The notes: a model not told the origin generated them from the letters alone. Shown: positions 34,237-45,862, numbered from the stretch's first letter. The stretch is DNA of 64,000 bases from Kribbella antibiotica (GCF_004349055.1 NZ_SMKX01000004.1:1-64000); one strand, 5' to 3'. Made by a program: numbers and translations.

Positions 34237-34899
34237 CTACTTTTCTGCACAGGGGTGGGTAGTTGGGTGATCAGGCACGGTTCGGAGCAGGGTGAGGGCA
34301 TCGTGAATCGAGGCGAACTGATGGTCGGGAGCCGGCGGTCCTGAGGCGGAGCCGATCAGGATTGTGTGCAGGCCGGCGTTGTGGCCGCCTTGGACGTCGT
34401 GAGCCGGCTGGTCGCCCACCATCCACCCGTCGAGCGCAGCACCCGCACCCTCCGCCGCGAGCGCGAAGATCCGCGCGTCCGGCTTACGGATGCCCACGGC
34501 CTCGGAGATACACCAGAAGTCGACGGCCGTCGCGATGCCCGTGTGCTCGAGCTTCAGAGTCTGCTGCAGGACCGTGCCGTTCGTGACTACCGCCGTTCGC
34601 CAACCGGCAGCTCGCAGTTGGGCGAGCCCGTCCAGTACGGCGCTGTCCACGCGAGTGAACAACGGATGCTCGCGGTCGTAGCTGTCGACCGTCGGCGCGA
34701 CCCCGAAGTTGTGTCGCAGCCCGGCAAACAGCTCGGGGCGGGGAGCGAACCCTTTGTTGTCGTGGGCAACCAACCAGTCGACTGCCGCCTCGCCCAGGCC
34801 TGCCTCGGTGGACCACCAGCGGGCCCAGTCGCGGAACGCGGAGTCACGGTCGATGAGGGTGTTGTCCAGGTCGAAACAGATCAGCCGCGGTAGCCCCAT
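34237..34899 (-). CDS. HAD-superfamily phosphatase
   Basis: 220 aa. Motif I is CFDLDNTLID with the two catalytic Asp residues, motif II is VVTNGT, the motif III Lys lies in AVGIRKPDARIF, and motif IV is GWMVGDQPAHDVQGG. An alpha-helical cap of subclass I lies between motifs I and II. It is a small-molecule phosphatase of the YjjG/phosphoglycolate type with unknown substrate. It diverges from the polyglutamate-type operon. Confidence 0.88.
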   Translation of the reverse strand: MGLPRLICFDLDNTLIDRDSAFRDWARWWSTEAGLGEAAVDWLVAHDNKGFAPRPELFAGLRHNFGVAPTVDSYDREHPLFTRVDSAVLDGLAQLRAAGWRTAVVTNGTVLQQTLKLEHTGIATAVDFWCISEAVGIRKPDARIFALAAEGAGAALDGWMVGDQPAHDVQGGHNAGLHTILIGSASGPPAPDHQFASIHDALTLLRTVPDHPTTHPCAEK

Positions 34900-35215
34900 C
34901 CAGCAAGTTTATCCGGCGCGGCCAGGGCCAGATCGCCGTCGGACATGCTTGCCGTTAGCAACTATTTTCCGGACAAGCAGGGTTTCCACCTTTGATTGGA
35001 AACAAGCCGATATCGGCACTGGCGGCTGCCGAGGGGTTGACACACTCACCGGGACAGGACCATCCTCTTGGCCAACAGTAAAGAAACTTTCCAATTAAGT
35101 TGCGCATCCGATCGTCGGCTCCCGGCCCACAACGCCAGGGCCTGACGAGACGTGCCTATGTCTCCTCTCCCGCCACCGTGGACGGCCGGTAGGCCCGCCC
35201 GCTCTAGGAGCCTGC
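34900..35215 (+). promoter_or_regulatory. promoter/regulatory region of the polyglutamate-type operon
   Basis: 316 bp without a gene, more AT-rich than its surroundings around 34955-35005 and 35078-35100. TTGACA at 35037-35042 is a perfect -35 box, with CATCCT 18 nt on as a weak -10. GGTTTCC and GGAAAC bracket a 10-nt loop at 34981-35003. TTGATTGGAAA (34992-35002) is repeated in inverted, near-perfect form at 35088-35098 (TTTCCAATTAA), downstream of the putative -10. These may be binding sites for an unidentified regulator. The divergent HAD gene starts at 34899. Confidence 0.5.
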
Positions 35216-37351
35216 ATGCCGCCCGCCCGCAGCGAAACGTCTTCCCCGAGGCCGATTCCCGGTCTGGACAGATCCGTGGTCAGGTCCCGCGGCCGGACCG
35301 GACGGCTCCGGGACCAACTGCCTGAGACCGGTTTCCCCGGCGGCGCGGGTGCTGCCTCGGCGGCCGGGCTCGTACTCCTGATCCTCCTAGCCGTCTTCTG
35401 CGGGCTCGGCCTCACCACGGCCAGCCCGATCGCCGCACTGTTCAGTGAGCCCACGCCCGTGGTGCCGTCCGGAGTCACCGCGGCACAACGCCGGGACGCG
35501 GAGGCCCTCGCGAGGTCCATCGGCGCCTCCGCCACATCCGCCGCGCACGGCCTGCAGGTCGTCGCGGACTCGCAGGTCGACATCGGTCACGCGCTGAGCA
35601 AACTGGGCGCCGGTTACCACTCGTACCGCGGAATCGCGCTCCTCAACGCCGCGTCCCGCACGCTGATCACCGCACGCGGCGAACCGGTCCAGGTCGACAC
35701 GCTCGCCGGGGCCGACCTCGGCCGACCCACCGTGCGCCTATACATGCCGCCCGGCGGAGTGCCACTGCTGCTCAGCACCGTCCCGCTGCCCGGCGGACGG
35801 GTACTGGTGGCGTCGACCGCGCTGCGGATTGCGCTGCCACCGCCGGGCGGGGCACTGCGTCAGCACCTTCGGCTCGTCGCGGACGATGGCACCGTTCTCG
35901 GCAGTGTCGGATCGGACACCGACCCCGCAACGAGCAGCCTCCTCGGTACCGCGGCGAGCGCGGCCCGCACCGGGCCCGGGGTGCTCACCGGCCCGGCGGC
36001 CCCAGGACCGGTCCCGCTCGCGGCCGTGGTCGCCTACGCCCCGGTCGCCAGCGGTGCCGGCGCACTCGGAGCCACCGTCATCACAGCGACCTGGTTGCCC
36101 GCCGATACCGCACCGGCACGCTGGCCTGGACTCGTCCCGGCGATCGCGCTCCTGGTGCTCGCCGTCGGTGGCACCATACTGGTGCGCCGCGGCCTGGTCG
36201 CACCGATCCGGCGGCTGCGGGACGACGCGCTCGCGGTGGCCTCCGGTACCGCCACCGGTCCGGTCCGCCAAGCCCGGACTGTCGAGGTAGGCCGGATAGC
36301 CGCGGTACTGGAGCGCTGCCGGTCGGGCGGTGGCAGTCGCCGGAGAACTCGAGGCATGCCCGCGCGGCTGACGGTCGGCCTCATGACGGTCTCCCTGCTG
36401 GGCTGGTCCGTAACGATGTTCTTGACGCTCGGTCAGCACTCGGCGGAGGTCTCGCCAGCGCTGGTGACAGCGCAGGGACTGCGGCTCGCTCGCTCCGCGG
36501 ACGCGCTCCGCTCCGCCGTCACCAGCGGCCTCGGCGAACTGCGCGCGGCCGCTCGCCTGAACGCCGGCAACCTCACGGTCCACGACCCTGCGTTCCGCAG
36601 TGTGTACGTCGTCGACCAGACCGGTGCGGTATCGGAGCGCAGTGGCAAGACGCCCCTGCGCGAGGGCCCGATGCCCGCCGGTACCCCAGCCGAAGGCCTG
36701 CAGCAGCACAACACCAGCGGCCGCCTGCCCGTGGTGTACGCCCACGTCCGGCTCGGCGACGGCCGGACACTCGTCGGCGAGTTCGACGTCACCCGGCTCA
36801 CCCAGCCGCTCCAGCCGGCCGGCGCGCGGGTACGCGTGGTCGATGACGCCGACCGCACGATCATCGACACCCACGGCTACCTCGCCTTCGCACAGCTGGC
36901 CGACCCGGCGCTCAGGAAAGCGGCCGCCGCCGCGCGCACCGGCCACTCATCCGCCGAGGTCACCGGTGACACCGTCCTGGCCGCCCGCTGGATCGCGTCG
37001 CGTGGGCCGGCGTCCACCCTGCACTGGATCGTGATGGCCGAGCAGCCCATCGGCGCGCTCGGCGTCGCCGACGACTCCATCCGCGACCGGGCCAGGGCCG
37101 CCGCCCTCTGTACGACGGTGCTGGCCGTCATCCTGGCCGGCTGGCACGAGCTTGTGGTGATCCGCCCGCTGCGCCGGGTCGCCGCCGCGGCCGAACGCGT
37201 GGCGGCCGGCGACCGCACCGAAACCGTCTATCCCCAACGTCAGGACGAGATCGGCACCGTGGCGTCCTGTGTGGACCTTTGCCGCCAGGCACTCGGCGTG
37301 CGCCGAAACGAGCCGGCGGCCGCCAAACTACTCACCGCAAGCAGGTCCTGA
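35216..37351 (+). CDS. twin sensor/HAMP membrane protein without output domain
   Basis: 711 aa; AGGAG lies 6 nt before the ATG. Two similar halves each have span, extracytoplasmic region, span and HAMP-like helix. Spans are about 45-67, 305-325, 385-405 and 628-645. HAMP-like segments follow at about 326-370 (LVAPIRRLRDDALAVASG) and 646-700 (VIRPLRRVAAAAERVAAGDR, then QRQDEIGTVASCVDLCRQAL). No kinase, cyclase, methyl-accepting or GGDEF domain follows. It is the first gene of the operon, 1 nt before pgsB. It may sense the surface or regulate the synthase by direct contact; this is inference. Confidence 0.75.
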   Translation: MPPARSETSSPRPIPGLDRSVVRSRGRTGRLRDQLPETGFPGGAGAASAAGLVLLILLAVFCGLGLTTASPIAALFSEPTPVVPSGVTAAQRRDAEALARSIGASATSAAHGLQVVADSQVDIGHALSKLGAGYHSYRGIALLNAASRTLITARGEPVQVDTLAGADLGRPTVRLYMPPGGVPLLLSTVPLPGGRVLVASTALRIALPPPGGALRQHLRLVADDGTVLGSVGSDTDPATSSLLGTAASAARTGPGVLTGPAAPGPVPLAAVVAYAPVASGAGALGATVITATWLPADTAPARWPGLVPAIALLVLAVGGTILVRRGLVAPIRRLRDDALAVASGTATGPVRQARTVEVGRIAAVLERCRSGGGSRRRTRGMPARLTVGLMTVSLLGWSVTMFLTLGQHSAEVSPALVTAQGLRLARSADALRSAVTSGLGELRAAARLNAGNLTVHDPAFRSVYVVDQTGAVSERSGKTPLREGPMPAGTPAEGLQQHNTSGRLPVVYAHVRLGDGRTLVGEFDVTRLTQPLQPAGARVRVVDDADRTIIDTHGYLAFAQLADPALRKAAAAARTGHSSAEVTGDTVLAARWIASRGPASTLHWIVMAEQPIGALGVADDSIRDRARAAALCTTVLAVILAGWHELVVIRPLRRVAAAAERVAAGDRTETVYPQRQDEIGTVASCVDLCRQALGVRRNEPAAAKLLTASRS

Positions 37352-37352
37352 G

Positions 37353-38549
37353 ATGCTCTTCCTGTACGTCGTTCTCCTGTTCGGCGCGGGCTGCCTGCTC
37401 ACCGGCGGGATACTCGAGCAGCGCAGGCACTACGCCCGGCTGCACCGCATCCCGATCCGCGTGCTGGTCAACGGCATTCGCGGCAAGTCGTCGATCACCC
37501 GGCTCTGCGCGGGCGCACTGCGTGGCGGCGGACTCGTCACCACTGCGAAGACCACCGGCACCGCCGCCCGGTTCATCCACCCCGACGCCAGCGAGGAACC
37601 GGTCTACCGCAAGTTCGGCATCGCCAACATCGTCGAGCAGATCGGCGTCGTCCGCCGCGCGGCCGCCTACCGTCCGGACGCCTTGGTGATGGAGTGCATG
37701 GCCGTGCTGCCGGACCTGCAGGAGATCAACCAGAGCAAGCTCATCCAGTCGACCATCGGCGTGCTCTGCAACGTCCGCGAGGACCACCTGACCGAAATGG
37801 GCCCGACGCTCGACGACGTCGCGCGGTCGCTGTCCCGCTCGATGCCCGAGGGCGGAATCTGTGTCACCGCCGAGCAGGACCGGCTGGACATTCTGCGCGC
37901 GGAAGCGGACCGGCGGACGTGCAAACTCATCGCCGTCGACCCCGAGTCCGTCACCGACGAGGAGATGCGCGGCTTCGGCTGGATCACCTTCAAGGAGAAC
38001 GTCGCGATCGCGCTCGCCGTCGCCGACCTGCTCAACGTCAACCGGCAACTCGCGCTCGAGGGCATGTGGGCGGCGCCACCGGACCCGGGTGTGCTGCAGG
38101 TCCACCGCTATCTGGCCGGGCGCACCCGGTTGCGGTTCGCGAACGTCTTCGCCGCCAACGACCCGCAGTCGACACTGATGAACATCGACCAGCTACGCAG
38201 CCAGGGCGCGATCGGGGACCCAGTGCACGTGGTGATCAACTGCAGGCCGGACCGGATCGAGCGCAACGCGCAGATGGGTGCACTCGTCCCCAACATCTCG
38301 CCGGACCGGGTGGTGCTCATCGGCGAGCCGACGCGCAGCGCCCGTGCCGCCGTCCCCGCGGAGTGGCAGGACCGGATCCTCGACCTCGGCGGCCGGCGGG
38401 CCCCCGAGGACCTGGTCCGTGAGCTGCTCAGCGGCCATGACCACGACGAGCTCTCGGTGGTTGCCATCGGCAACATTCACGGCCAGGGTGAACTGCTCGT
38501 CGAGGAGCTCGCCAAGCTGCCGGCCGAGCCGGCGGGGCAGCTCCGATGA
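37353..38549 (+). CDS. pgsB: poly-gamma-glutamate synthase ligase PgsB/CapB
   Basis: 398 aa, close to the usual 393. One N-terminal membrane span (VVLLFGAGCLLTGGI) precedes a Mur-ligase-like ATPase: P-loop VNGIRGKSSITR (residues 40-50), then TTGTAARFIHPDA, VMECMAVLPDLQ, NVREDHLTEMGPT and a C-terminal AIGNIHGQGELLVEEL. PgsB forms the gamma-amide bond by ATP-dependent activation of glutamate at the membrane, with PgsC and PgsA. The stop overlaps pgsC by four bases. Some relatives join other amino acids, so glutamate is inferred. Confidence 0.93.
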   Translation: MLFLYVVLLFGAGCLLTGGILEQRRHYARLHRIPIRVLVNGIRGKSSITRLCAGALRGGGLVTTAKTTGTAARFIHPDASEEPVYRKFGIANIVEQIGVVRRAAAYRPDALVMECMAVLPDLQEINQSKLIQSTIGVLCNVREDHLTEMGPTLDDVARSLSRSMPEGGICVTAEQDRLDILRAEADRRTCKLIAVDPESVTDEEMRGFGWITFKENVAIALAVADLLNVNRQLALEGMWAAPPDPGVLQVHRYLAGRTRLRFANVFAANDPQSTLMNIDQLRSQGAIGDPVHVVINCRPDRIERNAQMGALVPNISPDRVVLIGEPTRSARAAVPAEWQDRILDLGGRRAPEDLVRELLSGHDHDELSVVAIGNIHGQGELLVEELAKLPAEPAGQLR

Positions 38550-39028
38550 ACGGCGCCGAGCTCGCCCCGGAGGTCGCGACCATCGGCCTGGCCATCGGCC
38601 TGCTGCTCTCCCTCGTCTGCTATCTGACCACCAACCTGTCACCCGGCGGCATGATCACGCCCGGCTGGATCGCGCTCACCCTGTTCGAGGACTACCGCCG
38701 CGCGGCGATCATCGTGTTCATGACCGCGCTGACCTACGCCGGCACCAAGCTGTTGCAGCGCCTGGTGATCCTCTACGGCAAGCGGCTCTTCGCCGCGGTC
38801 GTCCTGCTCGGCGTTGTGCTGCAGACGACCTTGCTGGTCTTCCTCCAGGCCGACCTGCCGCTGCTGTTCCTGCATCAGACGCTCGGGTTCGTCGTGCCGG
38901 GACTCATTGCCTACCAGCTGGTCCGCCAGCCACCACTCCCAACGCTACTGGCGACCGGCTGCGTCAGCCTCATCAGCTACGCCACGCTCGCCAGTGGTGT
39001 CCTCATCGGGCTTGTCCCGTCACTGTGA
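38546..39028 (+). CDS. pgsC: poly-gamma-glutamate synthase membrane subunit PgsC/CapC
   Basis: 160 aa, about 150 in the family. Five hydrophobic spans are visible. The signature near the N-terminus, TTNLSPGGMITPGWIAL, is diagnostic of PgsC. LVILYGKRLFAAVVLLGVVL and FVVPGLIAYQL are further conserved segments. It forms the membrane core of the synthase with PgsB. It is translationally coupled to pgsB (ATGA). A separate small pgsE gene was not seen in the 28-nt gap that follows. Confidence 0.93.
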   Translation: MNGAELAPEVATIGLAIGLLLSLVCYLTTNLSPGGMITPGWIALTLFEDYRRAAIIVFMTALTYAGTKLLQRLVILYGKRLFAAVVLLGVVLQTTLLVFLQADLPLLFLHQTLGFVVPGLIAYQLVRQPPLPTLLATGCVSLISYATLASGVLIGLVPSL

Positions 39029-39056
39029 AAGGCCCATCACTTTGAAAGGGAAGCCC

Positions 39057-39941
39057 ATGCGCGCAGGAGCGTTCGTGCTCGCGACGGTGCTGGCGGTGTC
39101 CGGCACCGCTGCGGTGTACTACGCGAGCCAGGGCCCGGACGGCATGAAGCTTGCCTCGGCCGCCGGAGCACCGGCGCCGCGGGTCGGCGAGCGGTTCACC
39201 CGGCTGACCGACCCGGCGCGGACGGTCGTCACCAGCGCGAGCGGCGCGGTGGTCGCGACGCTGACCGACGGCTCACGCACGGTCGCGCTGAACGGACCGG
39301 CGCGGACCTTCACGGACCCACGGTCCGCCCAGGCCACGTTGACGACCACTGCCTGGGTCCGGCTCGCGCCGCAGCCCTGGTCGGCGGACGCCGAGCGAGC
39401 GCCGTGGTTCAAGCCGTGGCTGGCGGCCGCGACACGCGACGCCTCTCCCGACCTGCTCGCGCTCGGGACGCAGTACCTCAAGGGCGCTCCGACGGTGCGT
39501 GACCGAACTGGCGCGCGCATCGCGGGCCAGGCGACGTTCGGCCAAGACGCGGACTACGACCAGTACCTCCGCACAGGCGCAGTCGACAGCGCCGGATTCG
39601 TTCGGCTGGTGTACGGCTACCGCGCCGGATATCCGTTGCAGAGCAAGGCTTCCGTGCTGCCACGGACGGCGGCGGCGATGGCGGGCCCCGGCCCTGGCAC
39701 ACCCATCGTGCCGGACACCGGCAAGCAGGCCACCGACTACTCGCGCCTGCAGCCGGGAGACCTGATGTTCTTCACCAAGGCACCGGGCACCGGCGGTGTG
39801 GCCCGGGTCGGCATCTACCTCGGCCTGGACGGCACCGGTCGCCACCGCGTGCTGGGCGATTCTCCCGACAACGGCGGCCCATCACTGCTGGACGAAGGCA
39901 ACGAGTACGCGCAGACGTTCCGTTCGGCGAAGCGCCTGTGA
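39057..39941 (+). CDS. exported NlpC/P60-fold protein lacking catalytic Cys and His
   Basis: 294 aa from the ATG at 39057 with AAAGGGAAG upstream. An N-terminal signal/anchor (GAFVLATVLAVSGTAAVYYA) is followed by an SH3-like region and an NlpC/P60 domain. Family anchors are clear: GFVRLVYGYRAGYPL, LPRTAAAM, LQPGDLMFF, VGIYLG and YAQTFRSAKRL. However, the catalytic DCSGF is VDSAGF (Ser178 for Cys), and the H of HVGIYLG is Arg250; only a third-position His263 remains. NlpC/P60 enzymes cut gamma-glutamyl bonds, including PGA in PgdS. This one is predicted not to cut. Confidence 0.82.
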   Translation: MRAGAFVLATVLAVSGTAAVYYASQGPDGMKLASAAGAPAPRVGERFTRLTDPARTVVTSASGAVVATLTDGSRTVALNGPARTFTDPRSAQATLTTTAWVRLAPQPWSADAERAPWFKPWLAAATRDASPDLLALGTQYLKGAPTVRDRTGARIAGQATFGQDADYDQYLRTGAVDSAGFVRLVYGYRAGYPLQSKASVLPRTAAAMAGPGPGTPIVPDTGKQATDYSRLQPGDLMFFTKAPGTGGVARVGIYLGLDGTGRHRVLGDSPDNGGPSLLDEGNEYAQTFRSAKRL

Positions 39942-40761
39942 CCAGCAACGCGCTCCGCCTGCTGGCAGCCGCCGTCCTGGTCGCCGTGCTGATCGTCGCT
40001 GAGAACCCGACGCCCAGGACCGACCTGGGCACGCTCGTCACCGACTTCACCGCGGGCCTGTCCGCGAATCAGGAGTACCACCAGCCGGAATCCGGCGAGC
40101 TCGCCGCAACCGCGACCGGCTTCAGCGCGGCGCTCAACCATCGGAAGACGGCGGAGTTCACCAACCTCGGCTTCACGGTGCTCGACGGCGTCGACTCCGT
40201 GACGGGGCGCGCGTACACGATGGTGGTGAACGAGCAGGCGTGGGGGATGTACGTCATCGACCGCTCGGCACCACTGTCGGTCGCCGTGGAGGTGCCACAT
40301 CCAGTGTCGGACCTGCGGACCGAACTCGTCGGCATCGACCTGTTCCGGCACGAACCCGGCGCGGTGCTGCTGGTCGCGGGCGCGCATCGGCGGGCGGCGG
40401 ACGTCGCCCACGAACCGACCTCGGTGTTCCACGCCATCGCGACAGTGCTGGCGCAACGGGGGCTGGCCCAGGTGCAGTTGCACGGCTTCGACGACCGGAA
40501 CCTGCCCGCGACGGACATCGTGCTCTCGTCCGGGGCAGCCCTCGTGGGCGACTTGGCGCGCCGGACGGCCGACCGGCTTTCAGCAGGGGGCTTCGCCGTA
40601 TGCCTAGCCTGGACAGAGCGTTGCGACAGGCTGGCGGGCACAACGAACGCGCAGGGCGAGATGGCCGCGGCGGCCGGCACAGTGTTCCTGCACGTCGAGA
40701 TGAGCCGGACAGTGCGGGACTCCCCCGCGCGGCGGACGGACATCGTCCGGGCGCTGAGTTC

Positions 40762-40765
<4 letters not shown>
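39938..40765 (+). CDS. membrane-anchored putative zinc-type amidohydrolase of the polyglutamate operon
   Basis: 275 aa, GTG start coupled to the previous stop (GTGA). One N-terminal span (LRLLAAAVLVAVLIVAE). The rest has a spaced set of possible metal or catalytic residues: VEVPHPVSDLRTE (His121, Glu129), LLVAGAHRRAADVAH (His150, His158), QVQLHGF (His182) and FLHVEMSRTVRD (His252, Glu254). This is reminiscent of the carboxypeptidase/N-formylglutamate amidohydrolase and phage polyglutamate-hydrolase folds. I do not recognise a named family with certainty. A role in trimming or releasing the polymer is inferred from context. Confidence 0.55.
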
Positions 40766-43101
<2,336 letters not shown>

Positions 43102-43127
43102 CTGGGGTGTTGTCCGGGGTCGCAGCA

Positions 43128-43145
43128 GACCGGCCGGGGCCGGTC
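43128..43145. terminator. terminator-like hairpin between pgsA and parE
   Basis: GACCGGCC and GGCCGGTC form a perfect 8-bp stem around two G bases. It lies between two converging stops, so it could serve both strands. No T-run follows. Confidence 0.5.
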
Positions 43146-43147
43146 CG

Positions 43148-45232
43148 TCAGACGTCGATACGGCTCTCGTCGAGCTCGTAGGCACCCTGCACGATGAACT
43201 CCTTGCGGGGAGCGACGTCGTTGCCCATCAGCAGGTCGAAGACCTTGGCCGCGTCCTCGCCGTCGTCGACGGTCATCCGGCGCAACGTCCGGTGCCGGGG
43301 GTCGACGGTGGTTTCGGCCAACTGGTCGGCGTCCATCTCACCGAGACCCTTGTAGCGCTGCGGGGGCTCTTTCCACTTGACGCCCTTCTTCATCAGCTCG
43401 GCCGACTTCCGCTGGTACTCCGCGTCGCTGTAGGTGTAGATGTACTTGTCCTGACCCTTCTTCGGGTTGGTCAGTTCGAAGCGGTGCAGCGGCGGTACGG
43501 CGGTGTAGACACGACCGGCGTCGACCAGCGGACGCATGTAGCGGAAGAAGAGGGTCGCCAGCAGGCAGCGGATGTGCGCGCCGTCGGAGTCGGCGTCGGC
43601 CATGAAGATGATCTTGCCGTAGCGAACCTGGTCGAGATCGAAGCTGCGGCCCGAGCCGGCACCGACCACCTGGATGATCGAGGCGCACTCGGCGTTCTTC
43701 AGCATGTCGGCGACCGACGCCTTCTGCACGTTCAGGATCTTGCCCCGGATCGGCAGCAGGGCCTGGAACTCCGAGTTCCGCGCCACCTTGGCGGTACCGA
43801 GGGCCGAATCGCCCTCGACGATGAACAGTTCGGACCGGTCCACATCGTTGCTGCGGCAGTCGGCCAGCTTGGCCGGCAGCGCCGACGACTCCAGCGCCGT
43901 CTTGCGCCGCTGCAACTCCCGGTGCTGCCGGGCCGCGACGCGAGTCCGCGACGCCGCGACGACCTTCTCCAGGACCGCGCGGGCCTGGGCCTTCGCGACG
44001 CCCTTGGTCGAGGTGAGGAACGCCTCCAGCTCGGTCTGGACCACCTTCGCGACGATCCGCGACGCGGCCGGTGTACCGAGCACCTCCTTGGTCTGACCGT
44101 CGAACTGCGGCTCGGCCAGGCGGACGGTGACGATCGAGGTCATGCCCTCGAGGACGTCGTCCTTGATCAGCTCCTCGCCGCTCTTCAGCAGGCGGGTGCC
44201 CTCCATGGCGGCCGTGAAGCTCTTGGCCAGCGCCCGCTCGAAGCCGGACACGTGCGTGCCGCCCTTGGTGGTCGCCACGATGTTCACGAACGAACGGAGC
44301 TCGGTCTCGTAGCCGTCACCCCAGCGAACGGCGATGTCGACGTCGAGATCGCGCTCGACATCGGTCGGCGTCATGTGGCCGGCGTCGTCGAGCATCGGCA
44401 CGGTCTCGGTGAAGTGACCGGTCCCGGTCAGCCGCACGACCTCGGTGACCGGCTGGTCGGTGGCCAGGAACTCGCAGAACTCGCTGATCCCACCGTCGTG
44501 CTTGAAGTGCTCCTCGGTCGCCTCTTCACCACGCTCGTCGCGGATCACCAGCTCCAGGCCGGGGACCAGGAACGAGGTCTGCCGCGCCCGGGTGACCAGC
44601 TCGTCGTAGTTGAAGGCTGCGTCCCGGGTGAAGATCTGCCGATCGGCCCAGTAGCGGATCCGGGTCCCGGTCATGCCCTTCTTGGCCCGCCCCGCCTTGC
44701 GCAGGCCTACCGCCGGAGTGAAGCCGGCCTCCGCGCCCTCGGTGTCGAACTCACCGGCGACACCGCGCCGGAACGATGTCGTCCAGACGACGCCGCCACG
44801 GTCGACCTCGACGTCCAGCCGCGCGGACAGCGCGTTCACGACGGAGGCACCCACACCGTGCAGACCACCGGAGGCGTTGTACGACCCGCCGCCGAACTTG
44901 CCACCGGCGTGCAGTTTGGTGAACACGACCTCGACACCGGTCAGTTTGGTCTTCGGCTCGATGTCGACCGGGATCCCGCGGGCGCGGTCGCGCACCTCCA
45001 CGGAACCGTCCTTGTGCAGGACGACGTCGATCCGGTCGCCGTGACCGGCCAGGGCCTCGTCGACGGCGTTGTCGATGATCTCCCACAGGCAGTGCATCAA
45101 GCCGCGACTGTCGGTGGACCCGATGTACATACCGGGCCGCTTCCGGACCGCCTCGAGTCCTTCGAGGACGAGCAGGTTGCGGGCGTTGTACGTCGGGTCG
45201 AGCTCGGTACTACGAGGCGTCGGGGCGGCCAC
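43148..45232 (-). CDS. parE: DNA topoisomerase IV subunit B
   Basis: 694 aa, GTG start with AAGGAG upstream. It is the ATPase/TOPRIM subunit of a type IIA topoisomerase. The GHKL fold is seen in EIIDNAVDEALAG and ASGGLHGVGASVVNALS, the TOPRIM in LFIVEGDSALG and IIFMADADSDGAHIRCLL, and the C-terminal RYKGLGEMDADQLAETT. Sequence features fit the GyrB2/ParE type that accompanies actinobacterial parC, found here at 25615-28065. The true gyrB usually lies near dnaA, which is not in the window. Confidence 0.9.
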   Translation of the reverse strand: MAAPTPRSTELDPTYNARNLLVLEGLEAVRKRPGMYIGSTDSRGLMHCLWEIIDNAVDEALAGHGDRIDVVLHKDGSVEVRDRARGIPVDIEPKTKLTGVEVVFTKLHAGGKFGGGSYNASGGLHGVGASVVNALSARLDVEVDRGGVVWTTSFRRGVAGEFDTEGAEAGFTPAVGLRKAGRAKKGMTGTRIRYWADRQIFTRDAAFNYDELVTRARQTSFLVPGLELVIRDERGEEATEEHFKHDGGISEFCEFLATDQPVTEVVRLTGTGHFTETVPMLDDAGHMTPTDVERDLDVDIAVRWGDGYETELRSFVNIVATTKGGTHVSGFERALAKSFTAAMEGTRLLKSGEELIKDDVLEGMTSIVTVRLAEPQFDGQTKEVLGTPAASRIVAKVVQTELEAFLTSTKGVAKAQARAVLEKVVAASRTRVAARQHRELQRRKTALESSALPAKLADCRSNDVDRSELFIVEGDSALGTAKVARNSEFQALLPIRGKILNVQKASVADMLKNAECASIIQVVGAGSGRSFDLDQVRYGKIIFMADADSDGAHIRCLLATLFFRYMRPLVDAGRVYTAVPPLHRFELTNPKKGQDKYIYTYSDAEYQRKSAELMKKGVKWKEPPQRYKGLGEMDADQLAETTVDPRHRTLRRMTVDDGEDAAKVFDLLMGNDVAPRKEFIVQGAYELDESRIDV

Positions 45233-45628
45233 AGGGCTCCTTCACTGGTTCACCAACTCACTACGAGGGACAGCCTATGCGGCGGCACCCCCAAAACCTG
45301 TTAGCGGCCCCGACACTCGGGGCACCTGACAAGACAACACGAAAGGTGCTATCTCAGATATCGATCCGGACTCGATCGGGCGTGGTCCACGACACACCGA
45401 AGATCAGCAATCCGTGACCAGATCATGGCGCAAAGTGAGATAGAACACGCCCGACACCGCCTGGGAGACGTAAATCGGTCGAAAGAGAAACGATTCCGCG
45501 TCAACATGCGTCATAAGGGTGCAGGTGGTTCGTCTCACATTCGGACGCGTTGCCCCTACCGGGAAGCGATCCGCGTGTCAGGATGTTGCTATCTGGTGAG
45601 AACGGAACTAGATGAGATGAGGCCTCAA
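45233..45628. other. 396-bp intergenic region between parE and the DUF7455 gene
   Basis: No convincing ORF. The frame open from 45425 into the DUF7455 gene lacks protein-like features. Both flanking genes read outward, so two promoters are expected. Locally AT-richer stretches lie around 45465-45520 and near 45585-45600, but no clear -35/-10 pair was identified. Confidence 0.5.
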
Positions 45629-45862
45629 GTGACTACAGCACTCGCCCCGAGTTCGGCCCTGTCGGCCGCGGATCGTTGTGACCGCTGCGGTGCGCAGGCC
45701 TACGTTCGGGTGACCCTGACCAGCGGTGGGGAGCTTCTGTTCTGCGCCCACCACGGCCGGGAGCACTCGGACAAGCTGCGCAACATCGCCGTCACCATTC
45801 ATGACGAGACGGGTCGGCTCGAGCCGGCTCCCGTCGCCGTCTCCACGGAGGACGAACGGTAA
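45629..45862 (+). CDS. DUF7455 small zinc-ribbon-like protein
   Basis: 77 aa from the GTG at 45629, with GAGG 7 nt upstream; an ATG four codons earlier (45617) is the alternative. After a short tail come AADRCDRCGAQAYVRVTL and GGELLFCAHHGREHSDKL, a CxxC...CxxH pattern like a small zinc ribbon. The family is widespread in actinobacteria, often near topoisomerase and sigma-factor genes. Function unknown. Confidence 0.85.
   Translation: MTTALAPSSALSAADRCDRCGAQAYVRVTLTSGGELLFCAHHGREHSDKLRNIAVTIHDETGRLEPAPVAVSTEDER

Noticed and set aside
43128..43145. Recombination (att) site at the right edge of the polyglutamate operon
   Set aside because: The dyad is better explained as a terminator between converging genes. 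No matching direct repeat was found at the left edge and no integrase is present.
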